Source of the DNA: an uncultured Hyphomonas sp.
Lineage (GTDB): Bacteria; Pseudomonadota; Alphaproteobacteria; Caulobacterales; Hyphomonadaceae
DNA length: 64,000 nucleotides
Assembly: GCF_963677035.1 (NCBI RefSeq)
Contig: NZ_OY781472.1
Span: forward strand, 1,488,001-1,552,000
Reading direction: 5' to 3'
This document shows, in pieces, positions 1 through 9,577 of the stretch (position 1 is the first letter of the stretch; every line of letters starts with the position of its first letter). A model generated the notes under the pieces. It was not told the origin of the DNA and ran no database searches. It saw only the letters and a program-made list of their open reading frames with translations. Both the position numbers and the translations under genes were made by a program.

Positions 1-6
1 GGGCGT

Positions 7-225
7 ATGCTCGCCGGTCTTGCCCTTCTTGGTGCGCTGAGTGCCTGTGCCACAGAAGAGGGGATCCGCGCGGTCAACGCCCCCGGAGCCTATGAGCCGA
101 TCGCTGTGGTGGCTGTTGTGGAGCCGGAACGCGGTCCGAAAGTGAACCAATGGGGCGGTATCGTGCCCGACGCCAAACCGGTCACCCCCGTCGATGACGG
201 CGCGCTGGCCGAAGTTGGCAGCTAG
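7..225 (+). CDS. small lipoprotein upstream of lysA
   Basis: A 72-residue protein with a hydrophobic N-terminus ending in a lipobox (LSAC), followed by a short polar, proline- and valine-rich tail; this predicts a small envelope lipoprotein. It ends 9 bases before lysA, so the two are probably co-transcribed. A small lipoprotein (LptM/YifL type) commonly precedes lysA in proteobacteria, but the usual QKGPLYLP-like motif after the cysteine is not present here. The window edge lies 6 bases upstream of this ATG, so the true start and ribosome binding site may be outside the window. The function is unknown. Confidence 0.6.
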   Translation: MLAGLALLGALSACATEEGIRAVNAPGAYEPIAVVAVVEPERGPKVNQWGGIVPDAKPVTPVDDGALAEVGS

Positions 226-234
226 GCGGCGGCG

Positions 235-1509
235 ATGCATCATTTTGACTATCGTGACGGACGGCTCCACTGCGAGGACGTCGATCTGGCGAAGCTGGCC
301 GATGCCGTCGGCACGCCTTGCTATGTCTATTCCACAGCAACGCTTCAGCGGCATGCCCGCGTGATCGCGTCGGCCTTCGAAGGGCAGGACTGCCTGATTG
401 CCTATTCGGTGAAGGCCAATTCGAACCTGGCTGTGCTGGCGACGCTGGCGGCGGAAGGCTGCGGGGCGGATGTCGTCAGCGGCGGCGAGATGCAGCGCGC
501 GCTGCGGGCGGGCATTCCGGCCTCGAAGATCGTGTTTTCCGGCGTCGGCAAGAAGGCCCGCGAAATGGAACTCGGCCTGCGCGAGGGCATCCACCAGTTC
601 AACGTTGAAAGCGCTGCCGAGCTTCGCCTCCTGTCATATGTTGCAAACGGGCTTGGCCAGCAGGCGCCGGTTGCCATCCGCGTGAACCCGGATGTCGCTG
701 CAGGTGGCCATCCGAACATTTCCACCGGCAAGAAGGGCGACAAGTTCGGCGTGCCGTGGACTGAAGCGGAAGACCTCTACGCCGAAGCGGCCAAGCTCCC
801 CGGCGTCAAGGTCGTGGGCGTCGATGTCCATATCGGCAGCCAGATCGGCGATCTTGTGCCGATGCGGGCCGCATTTGAGAAAGTCGTGAGCCTCGCCCAG
901 CGCCTGCGGGCATCCGGGCATGACATTACCCGCATCGATGTCGGCGGCGGCCTTGGCATTCCCTACAAGCAGGGGGACGAACCGCCTTCGCCATCGGCTT
1001 ATGCTGCCATGATCGCAGAGGTGAGTGCGGGCCTCGGTGTTCAGGTCATCCTGGAGCCGGGCCGGGTCATCGCAGGCAATGCGGGGGTCATGCTGACCAC
1101 GGCGCTGTATGAGAAGACGGCGCCGGACCGGTCTTTCCTGATCGTCGATGCAGGCATGAACGATCTGATGCGTCCGGCCCTGTATGGCGCCCACCATGAC
1201 ATCCAGCCGCTGAAACAGCCGGTCCCCGGCGCCGCTGAAAAGACCTATGACGTGGTCGGCCCGATCTGCGAGTCGACCGACAAGTTTGCCTCCGGACGGG
1301 AAATGCCCGCTGTGAAGCCCGGCGAGCGGCTGGCGTTCATGTCAGCAGGGGCCTATGGCGCTGTGCTGTCTTCGGCCTACAATACACGTCCCCTCGTGCC
1401 GGAAGTTCTGGTCAATGGCGACCAGTTCGACATTGTCCGCCGCAGGCCGGATTTCGAGGAAATGCTGCAACTGGAACAGGTGCCGGATTGGCTGAAAAGG
1501 ACGGACTGA
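235..1509 (+). CDS. lysA: diaminopimelate decarboxylase
   Basis: A 424-residue PLP enzyme that converts meso-diaminopimelate to L-lysine, the last step of lysine synthesis. Visible family marks are the PLP lysine in YSVKAN near residue 60, the glycine-rich GGGLGIPY phosphate-binding loop, EPGRVIAGNAG, and the C-terminal CESTDKFA segment supplying the substrate-contacting cysteine and acidic residue. The length is normal for bacterial LysA. It overlaps the start of the next gene by 22 bases, which suggests translational coupling. Confidence 0.97.
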   Translation: MHHFDYRDGRLHCEDVDLAKLADAVGTPCYVYSTATLQRHARVIASAFEGQDCLIAYSVKANSNLAVLATLAAEGCGADVVSGGEMQRALRAGIPASKIVFSGVGKKAREMELGLREGIHQFNVESAAELRLLSYVANGLGQQAPVAIRVNPDVAAGGHPNISTGKKGDKFGVPWTEAEDLYAEAAKLPGVKVVGVDVHIGSQIGDLVPMRAAFEKVVSLAQRLRASGHDITRIDVGGGLGIPYKQGDEPPSPSAYAAMIAEVSAGLGVQVILEPGRVIAGNAGVMLTTALYEKTAPDRSFLIVDAGMNDLMRPALYGAHHDIQPLKQPVPGAAEKTYDVVGPICESTDKFASGREMPAVKPGERLAFMSAGAYGAVLSSAYNTRPLVPEVLVNGDQFDIVRRRPDFEEMLQLEQVPDWLKRTD

Positions 1510-4258
1510 AAACGATCGGGGGGAAAGTCGCGGCGACACGCCGGCGGCTGAGCCTGCTGGCGTTCGCCCGGGCCTTCTGGCCGCTGTTCGTTTTTCTTGT
1601 CCTGTTTCTGTCCATGGCGCTGGCGGGCGCGTTCGATCAGCTGCCGCCAGCCCTTGGCGCCGTTCTGGCGCTTATCTTCCTGGCGGGCGGGGCGATCTTC
1701 CTGTTTCGCGGGATACGCCGCTATGCGCCGCCCGCCGAGGCCGAGGCCGTTGATCTGCTGGACCGGCAATCGCCGCTGCGCCCAGTCTCGTCGCTGACGG
1801 ACCGGCCGGCGGACCCGTCCCGCGGGGCACAGGCGCTGTGGGTGCGCCACCGCGACCGGGTATTGAAGGCCGCGCAGGACCTGAAACTGCCGAACCTGTC
1901 TGCCGAATGGCGCCAGCTGGACCCCTTTCGCCTGCGCTACATTCTGCCCGTGGCCCTTTTCGGCATCGCCGTGCTGGCGGCGGGGGAGGGGCCAGGCCGT
2001 CTGCTGAGGGCGCTGAGCCCGGACTATGGCGCGCTGGTCGGTGCAGACGACATGACCGTCGAAGCCTGGATCATCCCGCCGGACCATACCGGCCGGGCGC
2101 CGATCTTCCTGAAACCGGGACTGAATGATGTCCGTGTGCCGCGGGGGTCCGAGATCACGCTGCGTACCGAGGCCCCGACGGCGCCGCGCCTTGTCGTGAA
2201 GGGACAGCATCGCAGGTCGCAGTCCTTCTCCGCTACACCCGATGGCGCCTGGGAAACCAAGGCGACGCTGGAGGAAGACGCGCGCGTCTCCGTGCGCTGG
2301 TGGGGCGAGCGGGCCGCCTGGCGGATTCTGGTCTCGCCCGATGATGCGCCAACGGTGCAGTTTGTGTCTGTGCCGACCTATGGCCGCCTCGACCGGACGG
2401 AATTTGCCTGGACCGCCGCCGACGATTACGGCGTGGTAAAAGCCGAGCTGGCGATCCGCCTGCAGGATCCCAATCCGGCGGCTCCGGACGCGGAAGACCG
2501 TGTCGCGATCCCGCTTGCGGCGCCGTCCATGCCCGAGATCAAGGATACGACCCAGATCGACCTGACCCGTCACCGCTGGGCGGGCCTGCCGGTGGAGGTG
2601 CATCTGGTCGTGACCGATGCATCCGGACAGGAGGGGGTGAGCGAGACGGAATCCTTCGTCCTGCCGGAGAAACTGTTCCTGGATCCGGTCGCGCGGGTTG
2701 CACAGGAAGTGCGTGTGACGGTGCTGCGTGAACCGAGAGACTATGCGTCTCTGACGAAAAATCCGCTTGCTCTGACACAGGGGGCGATCAATACGCCGGC
2801 GGCCAACCGGCTGAACGCTGCGCCGCCGGATGTCCAGAAAGCCGCCCTGATGCTCGACTCCGTGACGCTGATGGGGGAGCGCTACATTCCGAACCAGGCC
2901 TATTACCTGACCTTCAAGATGGCAGAAAACGTGCTGGAGAGCGCCGGCACAAAAGCCGAAGCCGACGCGGTGGACCCGCTGCTGTGGTCGCTTGCGCTGA
3001 AGGCTGAATATGGCAGCGCGGCAGATGCGCTGCGCCGTCTTGAAGCTGCACGCCGCGCGCTGGAGCAGGCCCTGCGGGACGGGGCGTCGGAAGACGAGAT
3101 CCGCCGCCGCATGAAGCGTTCCGCGATGCGGCCAATGAATACCTTGCGGCAAAGATGGCCGAAGCTGTCGCCAATGGCGGCGAGATGCCGGACACGAATG
3201 AAGACGGCATGGCCATGGGCGGGAACCAGAGCCTGGGCGGGCAGGATTTCGAGGACATGCTGAATGCCCTGCAGGACCTGACCGATACCGGCGCCACAGA
3301 ACAGGCGCGCCAGTTGTTGTCCGACATCACCAACATGTTGCAGAATCTGGAATTCCAGCGCGGCCAGAACGGCAATGGCATGGCCGGCATGCCGGGGTCC
3401 CAGTCGGAAGGCGAGAAGCAGGAAGACCTGCCGCAGGAAGAACAGGAAATGACGGACGCGATGCGCCGCCTGTCAGAGATCCTGCGCGAGCAGCGGCAGC
3501 TGAACGATGATACGCTGGCCCAGCAGCGCGGCGAGATGCCATCAGGTCAGCAAGGCCAGTCCGGAGAGTCCGGTCAGGACTCAGGACAGGAGTCCGGCCA
3601 GCAGCCGGGCGGCCAACAGGGCCAGCAGGATGGCATGCAACCCGGTCAGAATGGCCAGGGCCAGGCCGGCACCCCATCCGAAGGCGGCAATCCGCAAGGC
3701 GGCGGCCGCCCGGGTGGCGAGCGTCCGGGGACGAACAGTTTTGCAGGGACCGATGAAGGCACCGCGCCGCAAGGTGGCGGGACGCTGGCCGAACGCCAGG
3801 CCCGGCTGGGCGAACTGGTTGAGAAATTCGCCCGCGAGCAGGGGCTCGGCGAAGGGGCTGGTGAAAACGATGCCCTGGCTGGTGCAATCGACCCGGACGC
3901 GCTGGCGGCCATCCGCGAGGCCCAACGCAATGCCGAACGGAATCTTGCCCGCGGCAATGAGGGCGCCGCGTCGGATGATCAGGCCCTCGCCACACAGGGC
4001 CTGTCGGATCTCAACCGGAACCTTGCCGCCCTGCTGGATGAAATGCAGCGCGAGCGGACCAATCAGGGCCAGACCCGGAACGATCCGTTCGGACGCGAAG
4101 CCGGCGGTATGGGCAATAATGGGGACAATGTCCGCGTGCCGGAGGAAGCCGAACGCCAGCGGGCCAAGGATATTCTTGAGGAACTGCGCCGCCGCTATAA
4201 TGAAAGCGACGACGAAGAAGAGCGGGAATATCTCCGCCGCCTGCTTGATCGGTTTTAA
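1488..4258 (+). pseudogene. DUF4175 (TIGR02302-like) protein, split by a frameshift
   Basis: Two adjoining frames together encode one protein of about 920 residues. The first frame begins at 1488 with a short cytoplasmic stretch and two membrane segments (about residues 30-75), then a periplasmic region with Ig-like strands. Near 3111-3118 meaningful sequence jumps to another frame (AFRDAANEYLAAKMAEA), which runs to 4258 with a Gln/Gly-rich low-complexity stretch and a charged C-terminus. A single missing base around 3112-3116 explains the shift. The 591-codon first frame then reads nonsense to 3263, and the second frame has its first ATG at 3155. The architecture matches the alphaproteobacterial DUF4175 family, whose function is unknown. 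It may be a real pseudogene or a sequencing error; the rest of both halves is intact. Confidence 0.8.
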
Positions 4259-4269
4259 AAGGAACGCGC

Positions 4270-6816
4270 ATGAGTGCCGACACGAATACGCCGCAGGAAA
4301 AGCCATCCCGGAGCAATCCGGTCCCGCTGCTGCTCGCCTTGCTTGCTTTCGCCGCCGCAATTTATGTCATCCATGACCAGCTGGGGCATATGTCTATGCA
4401 CCGGGTATATGCCCGGTTTGCCGCGCTGGCCTGGCCATCTGTTCTGATCGCCCTTGCCGGCATGCTGGCAAGCTATGCGATGGCGGTGCTGAGGGATGGC
4501 CTCACACTGCGCCATCTGGGTCTGGCGCGGCCATGGCGGGACCTCGCCTTCATCTCCTTCACGGCCCAGGCCGTCGGAAACTCTCTTGGCGAGGCGGAAC
4601 TGACCGGCGGCAATGTCCGGACCCGGATTTATGGCGGGCTTGGCCTGTCGGAAGATGAAAGTGAGGCGGTCTCCCGCCTTGTGCGGATCAGCCTGACAGT
4701 CGGGGCGCTGGCGCTCAGCGGCCTCGGCCTTGTCTTCGAATCCGCGGCGTTCCCGGTCCATTTCGGCCTTCCGGACCAGGCAGCCATCGGCTTGGGCTGC
4801 GTTCTGCTGGCGCTTGTCCTGTGGCATATCGGAAGTGCCGGCCTGCGCGGTCCCGGTGGATGGCAGGGCGTGATGGCAAGGGTTGCCGTCAGCTTTGCCG
4901 ACTGGACGGCGGCGGGCCTGGTGCTGTTCGCCCTGTTGCCGGCAGACACCGCGATCGGCTTTGCCGCATTCGTACCGATCTTTGCGCTGGCATGCCTCGC
5001 GGGCGGCCTGAGCGGCCTGCCAGGGGGCATCGGCGTGTTCGAGGCGGTCATTCTCCTGCTCGTGCCGGCCAGTCCGGTGGAGGGGCTGGTGGCCAGCCTG
5101 ATCGCTTTCCGCGCGGTCTATTATCTCGTGCCGCTGGCGCTGGCCGCAGCAGGGATGAGCCGGCGCCTCCTCACCCGGCATGGGCCAGCCCTTCAGGGGC
5201 TGGGACGCGGGGCAGGGGACATCGCCACCCTGTTTGCGCCGGTCGTGTTCGGCCTGCTTGCCTTCGCAAGTGGCGCCTACATTCTCGTGGCCGCGATGAC
5301 GCCCGCCCTGGCCGGGTCTCTGAAGGCGGCGGCCCGGTATCTGCCTGTACCGGTGATTGAGCTGTCGCACTTCCTGGCCTCGATCATTGGCCTCTTCCTG
5401 CTGATTGTGGCGAACGGCCTGTCGCGGCGGCTCAGCCATGCCTGGATGGTGGCCATGGGTCTGCTGGTCGCCGGCGGTGTGCTCACCCTCACCAAAGGCG
5501 CCACGCTGGCGGAGGCCTTGCCGCTTCTGGTCGTGCTGGTGCTGCTGGGTCTGGCGCGCCCGGCCTTCTACCGTGCGACGCCGCTGGCAGAGACGCGGCT
5601 GACACCGGTCATGGCAGCGGCTGTCATCGCGACGCTCGGCGCGGTGATCTGGCTGGGCTTCTTCTCCTACAAACATGTTGAATACCGGGATGACCTCTGG
5701 TGGCAGGTGGCGCTGGAAGGCGGCGCCTCGCGCTTCCTGAGAGCCGCAGGCGGCGTGAGCGTTCTGGCGGTCCTCTACTTTGCCTGGAACTGGCTGCGCC
5801 CGCAGCATACCCCGCCGGCAGAGGCGCTGCCGATGGAAGACGTCGGGCAGATCATCGCAGGCGCAGAGCTCGCCCGGCCGGATGCCGCGCTGGCGCTCAG
5901 TGGGGATATGCGGTTCCACCTCAGCCCGTCGCGGCGCTCTTTCATCATGTTCGGTGTACGGGGCGGGCACTGGGTTGCCATGGGAGAGCCTGTCGGGCTT
6001 GCCGAGGAGATCCCGTCGCTGGTCTGGTCCTTCCGGGAGGCGGCAGACGCCGCTGGCGCAGGCATTGTGTTCTACGCCATCGGCCGGAATTTCCTGCCTC
6101 TGGCCGTCGAGCTTGGGCTGGCGGTTCAGAAGATCGGCGAGACGGCGATTGTGCCGCTGGCGGATTTCTCTCTGCAAGGGGCCGATCGCTCACGCCTGCG
6201 GCAGGTCTATAACCGGGCTGGCCGCGACGGGGTGAGTTTTGAAGTGCTGGCGCCGGAGGATGTCCCGGCGCACATGGACCGGCTGCATGAGATTTCCAAC
6301 GAATGGCTGGACGCGCATGGCGGGGCGGAGAAAGGGTTTTCCCTTGGCCGCTTCGATCCGGACTATATCGCGAATTTCCCCATCGCCATCGCCCGTCTGG
6401 AAGGGGAGGTCGTCGCTTTCGCCAATCTCTGGCCGGGCGCGGGCAAACACGAGATCGCCATCGACCTGATGCGCTTCTCCGCGGCGGCTCCGCGTGCCGT
6501 GATGGATTACCTCTTCATCTCCGCGATGCTGTGGGCCAAAGAGGCAGGCTATCAGCGTTTCGATCTTGGCATGGCGCCGCTGTCCGGGCTGGAGGCGCAC
6601 CGCCTTGCCCCGGCGATGACGCGTGTCGGGGCCTTCCTGTTCGAACATGCCAATGCAGTATACGGCTTTGAGGGCCTGCGGTCCTACAAGAGCAAGTTCC
6701 ATCCTGCGTGGGAGCCGCTCTATCTCGCCGCGCCGAATGCGAGAGATCTGCCGGGCGCGCTGGCGGATGTCGGCATCCTGACGAGCGGCGGACTGACGCG
6801 GATATTCCACAAGTAG
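4270..6816 (+). CDS. mprF: MprF-like phosphatidylglycerol lysyltransferase/flippase
   Basis: An 848-residue inner-membrane protein. The first roughly 500 residues contain many hydrophobic segments typical of the flippase half, with the conserved GLSGLPGGIGVFEAV region near residue 250. The C-terminal roughly 320 residues form the soluble DUF2156 synthetase domain (MFGVRGGHWVAMGEP, DLGMAPLSG, LRSYKSKFHPAWEP). The family transfers an amino acid from aminoacyl-tRNA to phosphatidylglycerol and flips the product, lowering surface charge and sensitivity to cationic peptides. Which amino acid is used cannot be read from the sequence. It starts 11 bases after the DUF4175 gene with an AAAGGA ribosome binding site, so it is likely in the same operon. 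Confidence 0.93.
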   Translation: MSADTNTPQEKPSRSNPVPLLLALLAFAAAIYVIHDQLGHMSMHRVYARFAALAWPSVLIALAGMLASYAMAVLRDGLTLRHLGLARPWRDLAFISFTAQAVGNSLGEAELTGGNVRTRIYGGLGLSEDESEAVSRLVRISLTVGALALSGLGLVFESAAFPVHFGLPDQAAIGLGCVLLALVLWHIGSAGLRGPGGWQGVMARVAVSFADWTAAGLVLFALLPADTAIGFAAFVPIFALACLAGGLSGLPGGIGVFEAVILLLVPASPVEGLVASLIAFRAVYYLVPLALAAAGMSRRLLTRHGPALQGLGRGAGDIATLFAPVVFGLLAFASGAYILVAAMTPALAGSLKAAARYLPVPVIELSHFLASIIGLFLLIVANGLSRRLSHAWMVAMGLLVAGGVLTLTKGATLAEALPLLVVLVLLGLARPAFYRATPLAETRLTPVMAAAVIATLGAVIWLGFFSYKHVEYRDDLWWQVALEGGASRFLRAAGGVSVLAVLYFAWNWLRPQHTPPAEALPMEDVGQIIAGAELARPDAALALSGDMRFHLSPSRRSFIMFGVRGGHWVAMGEPVGLAEEIPSLVWSFREAADAAGAGIVFYAIGRNFLPLAVELGLAVQKIGETAIVPLADFSLQGADRSRLRQVYNRAGRDGVSFEVLAPEDVPAHMDRLHEISNEWLDAHGGAEKGFSLGRFDPDYIANFPIAIARLEGEVVAFANLWPGAGKHEIAIDLMRFSAAAPRAVMDYLFISAMLWAKEAGYQRFDLGMAPLSGLEAHRLAPAMTRVGAFLFEHANAVYGFEGLRSYKSKFHPAWEPLYLAAPNARDLPGALADVGILTSGGLTRIFHK

Positions 6817-6874
6817 CTGCCCTTGCGCCATGGCGCGGTGTCTGCCTTGATGCGCGCAAAACAGGGAGACATTC

Positions 6875-7834
6875 ATGCCGCGCTGGGAATACACCAAAGG
6901 GCTGAAGGATATCGGCAACGGGCTTTATGCCTGGCTGCAACCGGATGGCGGCTGGGGCTGGTCGAATGCCGGCCTGATTGTGGACGGAGACCAGTCGCTG
7001 CTGGTCGACACGCTGTTCGATGCGCATCTGACGCGCGACATGCTGGGCGCGATGGCGGACGCCTCCGGCATCGGCGCTGAAGAGATCGGCACCATTGTCA
7101 ACACGCATGCCAATGGCGATCACTGCCATGGCAATGGCTGTTGTCCGCATGCGGAAATCATCGCGTCCGAGGCCAGCGCCAGGGAAATGGCCGAAGTGCC
7201 GCCCGCCATGCTCGCCCAGTTCAAGAAGATGGGCGGCCAGCTCGGCCCGGCCGGTGCCTATTTCGTCGACATCTTCGGCCCGTTCGACTTCGACGCGGTT
7301 GAAGAACGCCTGCCGACGCAGACCTTTTCCGGCCAGATGGACCTGACCATCGGTGACAAGATTGTGGAACTGATCGAGGTTGGCCCCGCGCATACGGGCG
7401 GTGATGTCATCGTCCATGTGCCGGGCGACAAGACCGTGTTCACCGGAGACATCCTCTTCATCGACGGCACGCCCCTGATGTGGGCGGGGCCTGTAAAGAA
7501 CTGGATCAATGCCTGCGAGAAGATCATCGGCATGGACGCCGACGTCATCGTGCCGGGACATGGTCCGGTCACGGACAAGGCGGGCGTGCAACGTGTCGCC
7601 GACTATCTCGCCTATATCGATGCCGAGGCGCGCAAGCGCTATGATGCCGGGCTCGGCGTGCGTGAGGCCGCGCTCGATATTGCGCTCGGCGATTATGCCA
7701 ACTGGGGCGATGCCGAACGGATTGCCGTCAATGTCGACAGCCTCTACCGTGAATATCGCGGTGACGGGCAGGTCACTCCGGTGATGGAGCTCTTCGCGCT
7801 GATGGCCGAAACGCGGGATGCGATGCGGCGCTAG
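6875..7834 (+). CDS. metallo-beta-lactamase-fold hydrolase
   Basis: A 319-residue protein with the MBL fold: an N-terminal strand region ending in LLVDTLFD, the metal motif NTHANGDHCHGN near residues 75-86, a VGPAHTGGDVIVHVPG segment carrying the second-site histidine, a FTGDILF aspartate, and IVPGHGPV as the final histidine. In the first motif the usual second histidine of HxHxDH is asparagine, as in some SoxH/lactonase-like members. There is no signal peptide, so it is cytoplasmic. The start is set by AGGGAGA 8 bases upstream. The substrate is unknown; hydrolysis of a thioester or lactone is a family-level guess. Confidence 0.85.
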   Translation: MPRWEYTKGLKDIGNGLYAWLQPDGGWGWSNAGLIVDGDQSLLVDTLFDAHLTRDMLGAMADASGIGAEEIGTIVNTHANGDHCHGNGCCPHAEIIASEASAREMAEVPPAMLAQFKKMGGQLGPAGAYFVDIFGPFDFDAVEERLPTQTFSGQMDLTIGDKIVELIEVGPAHTGGDVIVHVPGDKTVFTGDILFIDGTPLMWAGPVKNWINACEKIIGMDADVIVPGHGPVTDKAGVQRVADYLAYIDAEARKRYDAGLGVREAALDIALGDYANWGDAERIAVNVDSLYREYRGDGQVTPVMELFALMAETRDAMRR

Positions 7835-7845
7835 GCCGGTCCGCC

Positions 7846-7998
7846 ACCCCTCACCGACCCGCTGCGCGGGCCACCTCTCCCAGAGGGAGAGGGGTTATTC
7901 TTACACCATCGCACCAAAACTGCCGAAGCGCGGGGTCAAATCCCTCTCCCGCTTGCGGGAGAGGAGGGGCCCATCGCGTTAGCGATGGGAGGTGAGGG
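7846..7998. repeat. GC-rich extragenic palindromic repeat
   Basis: An intergenic stretch made of nested inverted repeats: the ends (CACCCCTCACC and GGTGAGGG) are complementary, inside them lie CTCTCCCAGAGGGAGAG and CTCTCCCGCTTGCGGGAGAG hairpins, and CCCATCGCGTTAGCGATGGG forms another. It separates the convergent hydrolase and adenosyltransferase genes and may act as a bidirectional terminator, but there is no U-run. It resembles dispersed extragenic palindromes seen in many alphaproteobacteria. Confidence 0.7.
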
Positions 7999-8000
7999 CT

Positions 8001-8573
8001 CTAACGGTTCGCCCCCGGCACCCATTTGATATCATCCGCGCCATTGCCGTTCGCAGCGCGGCCTGCAACGAACAGCCAGTCTGACAGGCGGTTGATGAAG
8101 GCGAGGGCTTCGGGGCTCACGGGCTCGTTCTCCATGCCGGAGAGTTCCGCGATTTTCCGTTCTGCCGTCCGGCAAAGTGTACGCGCGACGTGCAGCTGCG
8201 CTGCCAGCGGTGTGCCGCCCGGCAGGATGAAACTGTCCAGCGGCGGGATGCGCGCATTCATCGCGTCGATCTCTTCCTCCAGCCGCTTCACCTGCGATTC
8301 CACAATGCGCAGCGGCGTCCATTCCAGCACGCGGCCCCGGTCCGGCGTGGCGAGGTCAGCGCCCAGGTCAAACAGGTCATTCTGTATGCGGCGGATGGCG
8401 GTCAGCATTTCGTCGTCGGCATGCAGGGCGGCGACGCCGAGCGCGGCATTTACCTCATCCACGCTGCCATAGGAGGCGACCCGCGGGTGCCATTTGTCCA
8501 CCTGTTCGCCGGTCGACAGGCGGGTTTGGCCCTTGTCGCCGGTGCGAGTGTAGATCTTGTCGAGTTTGACCAT
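8001..8573 (-). CDS. cob(I)yrinic acid a,c-diamide adenosyltransferase, PduO type
   Basis: A 190-residue ATP:cob(I)alamin adenosyltransferase that makes adenosylcobalamin. The N-terminus KIYTRTGDKGQTRLSTGE carries the ATP-binding TRTGD signature. The helical core has SYGSVDEVNAALG and FILPGGTPLAAQLHVARTLCRTAER, the latter being the conserved PGG and Arg/Arg region of PduO-type enzymes. The length is typical. It is the last gene of a minus-strand run that includes a HIG1-like membrane protein 17 bases upstream, an association I recall from other alphaproteobacteria. Confidence 0.95.
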   Translation of the reverse strand: MVKLDKIYTRTGDKGQTRLSTGEQVDKWHPRVASYGSVDEVNAALGVAALHADDEMLTAIRRIQNDLFDLGADLATPDRGRVLEWTPLRIVESQVKRLEEEIDAMNARIPPLDSFILPGGTPLAAQLHVARTLCRTAERKIAELSGMENEPVSPEALAFINRLSDWLFVAGRAANGNGADDIKWVPGANR

Positions 8574-8590
8574 GGGGTCTCCTCAGGAAG

Positions 8591-8797
8591 TCAGAAGTGA
8601 ATGGCCCCGGCCATGAAGCCGATCAGCACCAGAAGGGCGATCGCGATGGCCTGGATGAAAACACGCAGCCGCATCAGCTTGTTGGAGCGGCTTGGCTGGT
8701 TCTCGTCGGTGCGCGCCAGATTGGCGATGCCGAGGCCAAGCACGACCAGCAGAGCAGCCAGCGTGCCGTAGAGGAGAATGGTAACGAACAATTGCAT
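8591..8797 (-). CDS. HIG1-like twin-transmembrane protein
   Basis: A 68-residue protein with two hydrophobic helices (about residues 3-25 and 45-65) separated by a basic loop containing RSNKLMRLRV, the typical layout of bacterial HIG1/twin-transmembrane proteins. The family is linked to respiratory complex assembly in other organisms. The chosen ATG gives MQLFVTIL at the first helix; a longer upstream reading would add an unlikely proline/arginine-rich stretch that crosses the intergenic gap. It is probably co-transcribed with the adenosyltransferase downstream. Confidence 0.8.
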   Translation of the reverse strand: MQLFVTILLYGTLAALLVVLGLGIANLARTDENQPSRSNKLMRLRVFIQAIAIALLVLIGFMAGAIHF

Positions 8798-8891
8798 TAT
8801 ATGTCGCCTTTCCGGCCTTATATCTCTTCTAGCATAGACTGGCGACCGGGCGGCGACAGGCGCGAAAGCGTCGCGCCCCGCCTGCGTAAGG

Positions 8892-9200
8892 TCAGCCGCC
8901 CGATTCCAGCCGGGCCGCCAGGGCCTCGATCCGGTCGGAGACGGCCGCCATGGCGTCGGCGGCTTTCTGTTCGGCGGCAGGGGAGGCGCCATCGGTGCGC
9001 CGGGCGGAATCCAGTTCGTCGAGCAGGGCGAGCGCGGTGATCAGCAACAGGCGGTCTTCACCGATATCGCCCACGGCGCTGGCAATATGTTTCACCCGGG
9101 CGTCCAGCTGCTGAGACAGCGCGACAATCCGCGCTTCCTGGCCGGGGGCACAGGCGATGGAATAGTTCCGGCCGCGCAGGATGATATCGGCCTTGGCCAT
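8892..9200 (-). CDS. zapA: cell division protein ZapA
   Basis: A 102-residue protein with the ZapA pattern: an N-terminal beta region (ILRGRNYSIACAPGQEARIVAL), then SQQLDARVKHIA and a long helix containing LLLITALALLDELDSAR, ending in a coiled coil. ZapA binds FtsZ and cross-links protofilaments at the division ring. It lies 3 bases after a DUF4164 coiled-coil gene, a pairing seen next to transketolase in other alphaproteobacteria. No 6S RNA-like structure is evident in the short gap downstream. Confidence 0.92.
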   Translation of the reverse strand: MAKADIILRGRNYSIACAPGQEARIVALSQQLDARVKHIASAVGDIGEDRLLLITALALLDELDSARRTDGASPAAEQKAADAMAAVSDRIEALAARLESGG

Positions 9201-9203
9201 GGC

Positions 9204-9473
9204 TCAGCTCTCCTTGCCGAGTGCAGCGCGGACTTCTTCGATCGCGGCCCCAAGGGCGGCGCTTGCTTCGTCTGCCAGGCCCTGCAATTCGGTCTCCCGG
9301 GCAAGGGAGGCATCGAGTTCCTCAGCCAGTCTTTCCCGGTCGGAGACAAGGGCGGCCATCTCTGCGGCGACCACGTCGGGATCGCCTGCACGGGCCAGCA
9401 AGCCGTCGACGGCTCCCTCCAGGCGCCGGATGGCCGCATCGAGGCGGCGTGATTCGCGGTCGATGTCGCTCAT
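9204..9473 (-). CDS. DUF4164-like coiled-coil protein
   Basis: An 89-residue, almost entirely alpha-helical, heptad-rich acidic protein (MSDIDRESRRLDAAIRRLEG and onward) with no membrane segment. Its position directly before zapA, divergent from transketolase, matches the DUF4164 family of small coiled-coil proteins. A role in division with ZapA is inferred from linkage only. The start was taken at MSDIDRE because the next upstream initiation codon adds a short segment that runs into the tkt promoter region. Confidence 0.75.
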   Translation of the reverse strand: MSDIDRESRRLDAAIRRLEGAVDGLLARAGDPDVVAAEMAALVSDRERLAEELDASLARETELQGLADEASAALGAAIEEVRAALGKES

Positions 9474-9577
9474 GTTTCCAAGGCTTAAACACAATACGCA
9501 GCTACGCCAAGCGGCTTGACGTAGCTGCGGGAGTCTGGCCTAGCACACTTCCGGAGCGACTGAGGGAGATCAGCAGA

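Noticed and set aside
1377..3152. A 591-codon open frame on the minus strand opposite the DUF4175 gene
   Set aside because: Its sequence is rich in His, Arg and Gln with no domain or start context, as expected from the complement of a GC-rich gene. The plus-strand frame has clear protein features.
4255..6177. A 640-codon minus-strand frame opposite mprF
   Set aside because: Antisense shadow; no domains, and mprF is unambiguous.
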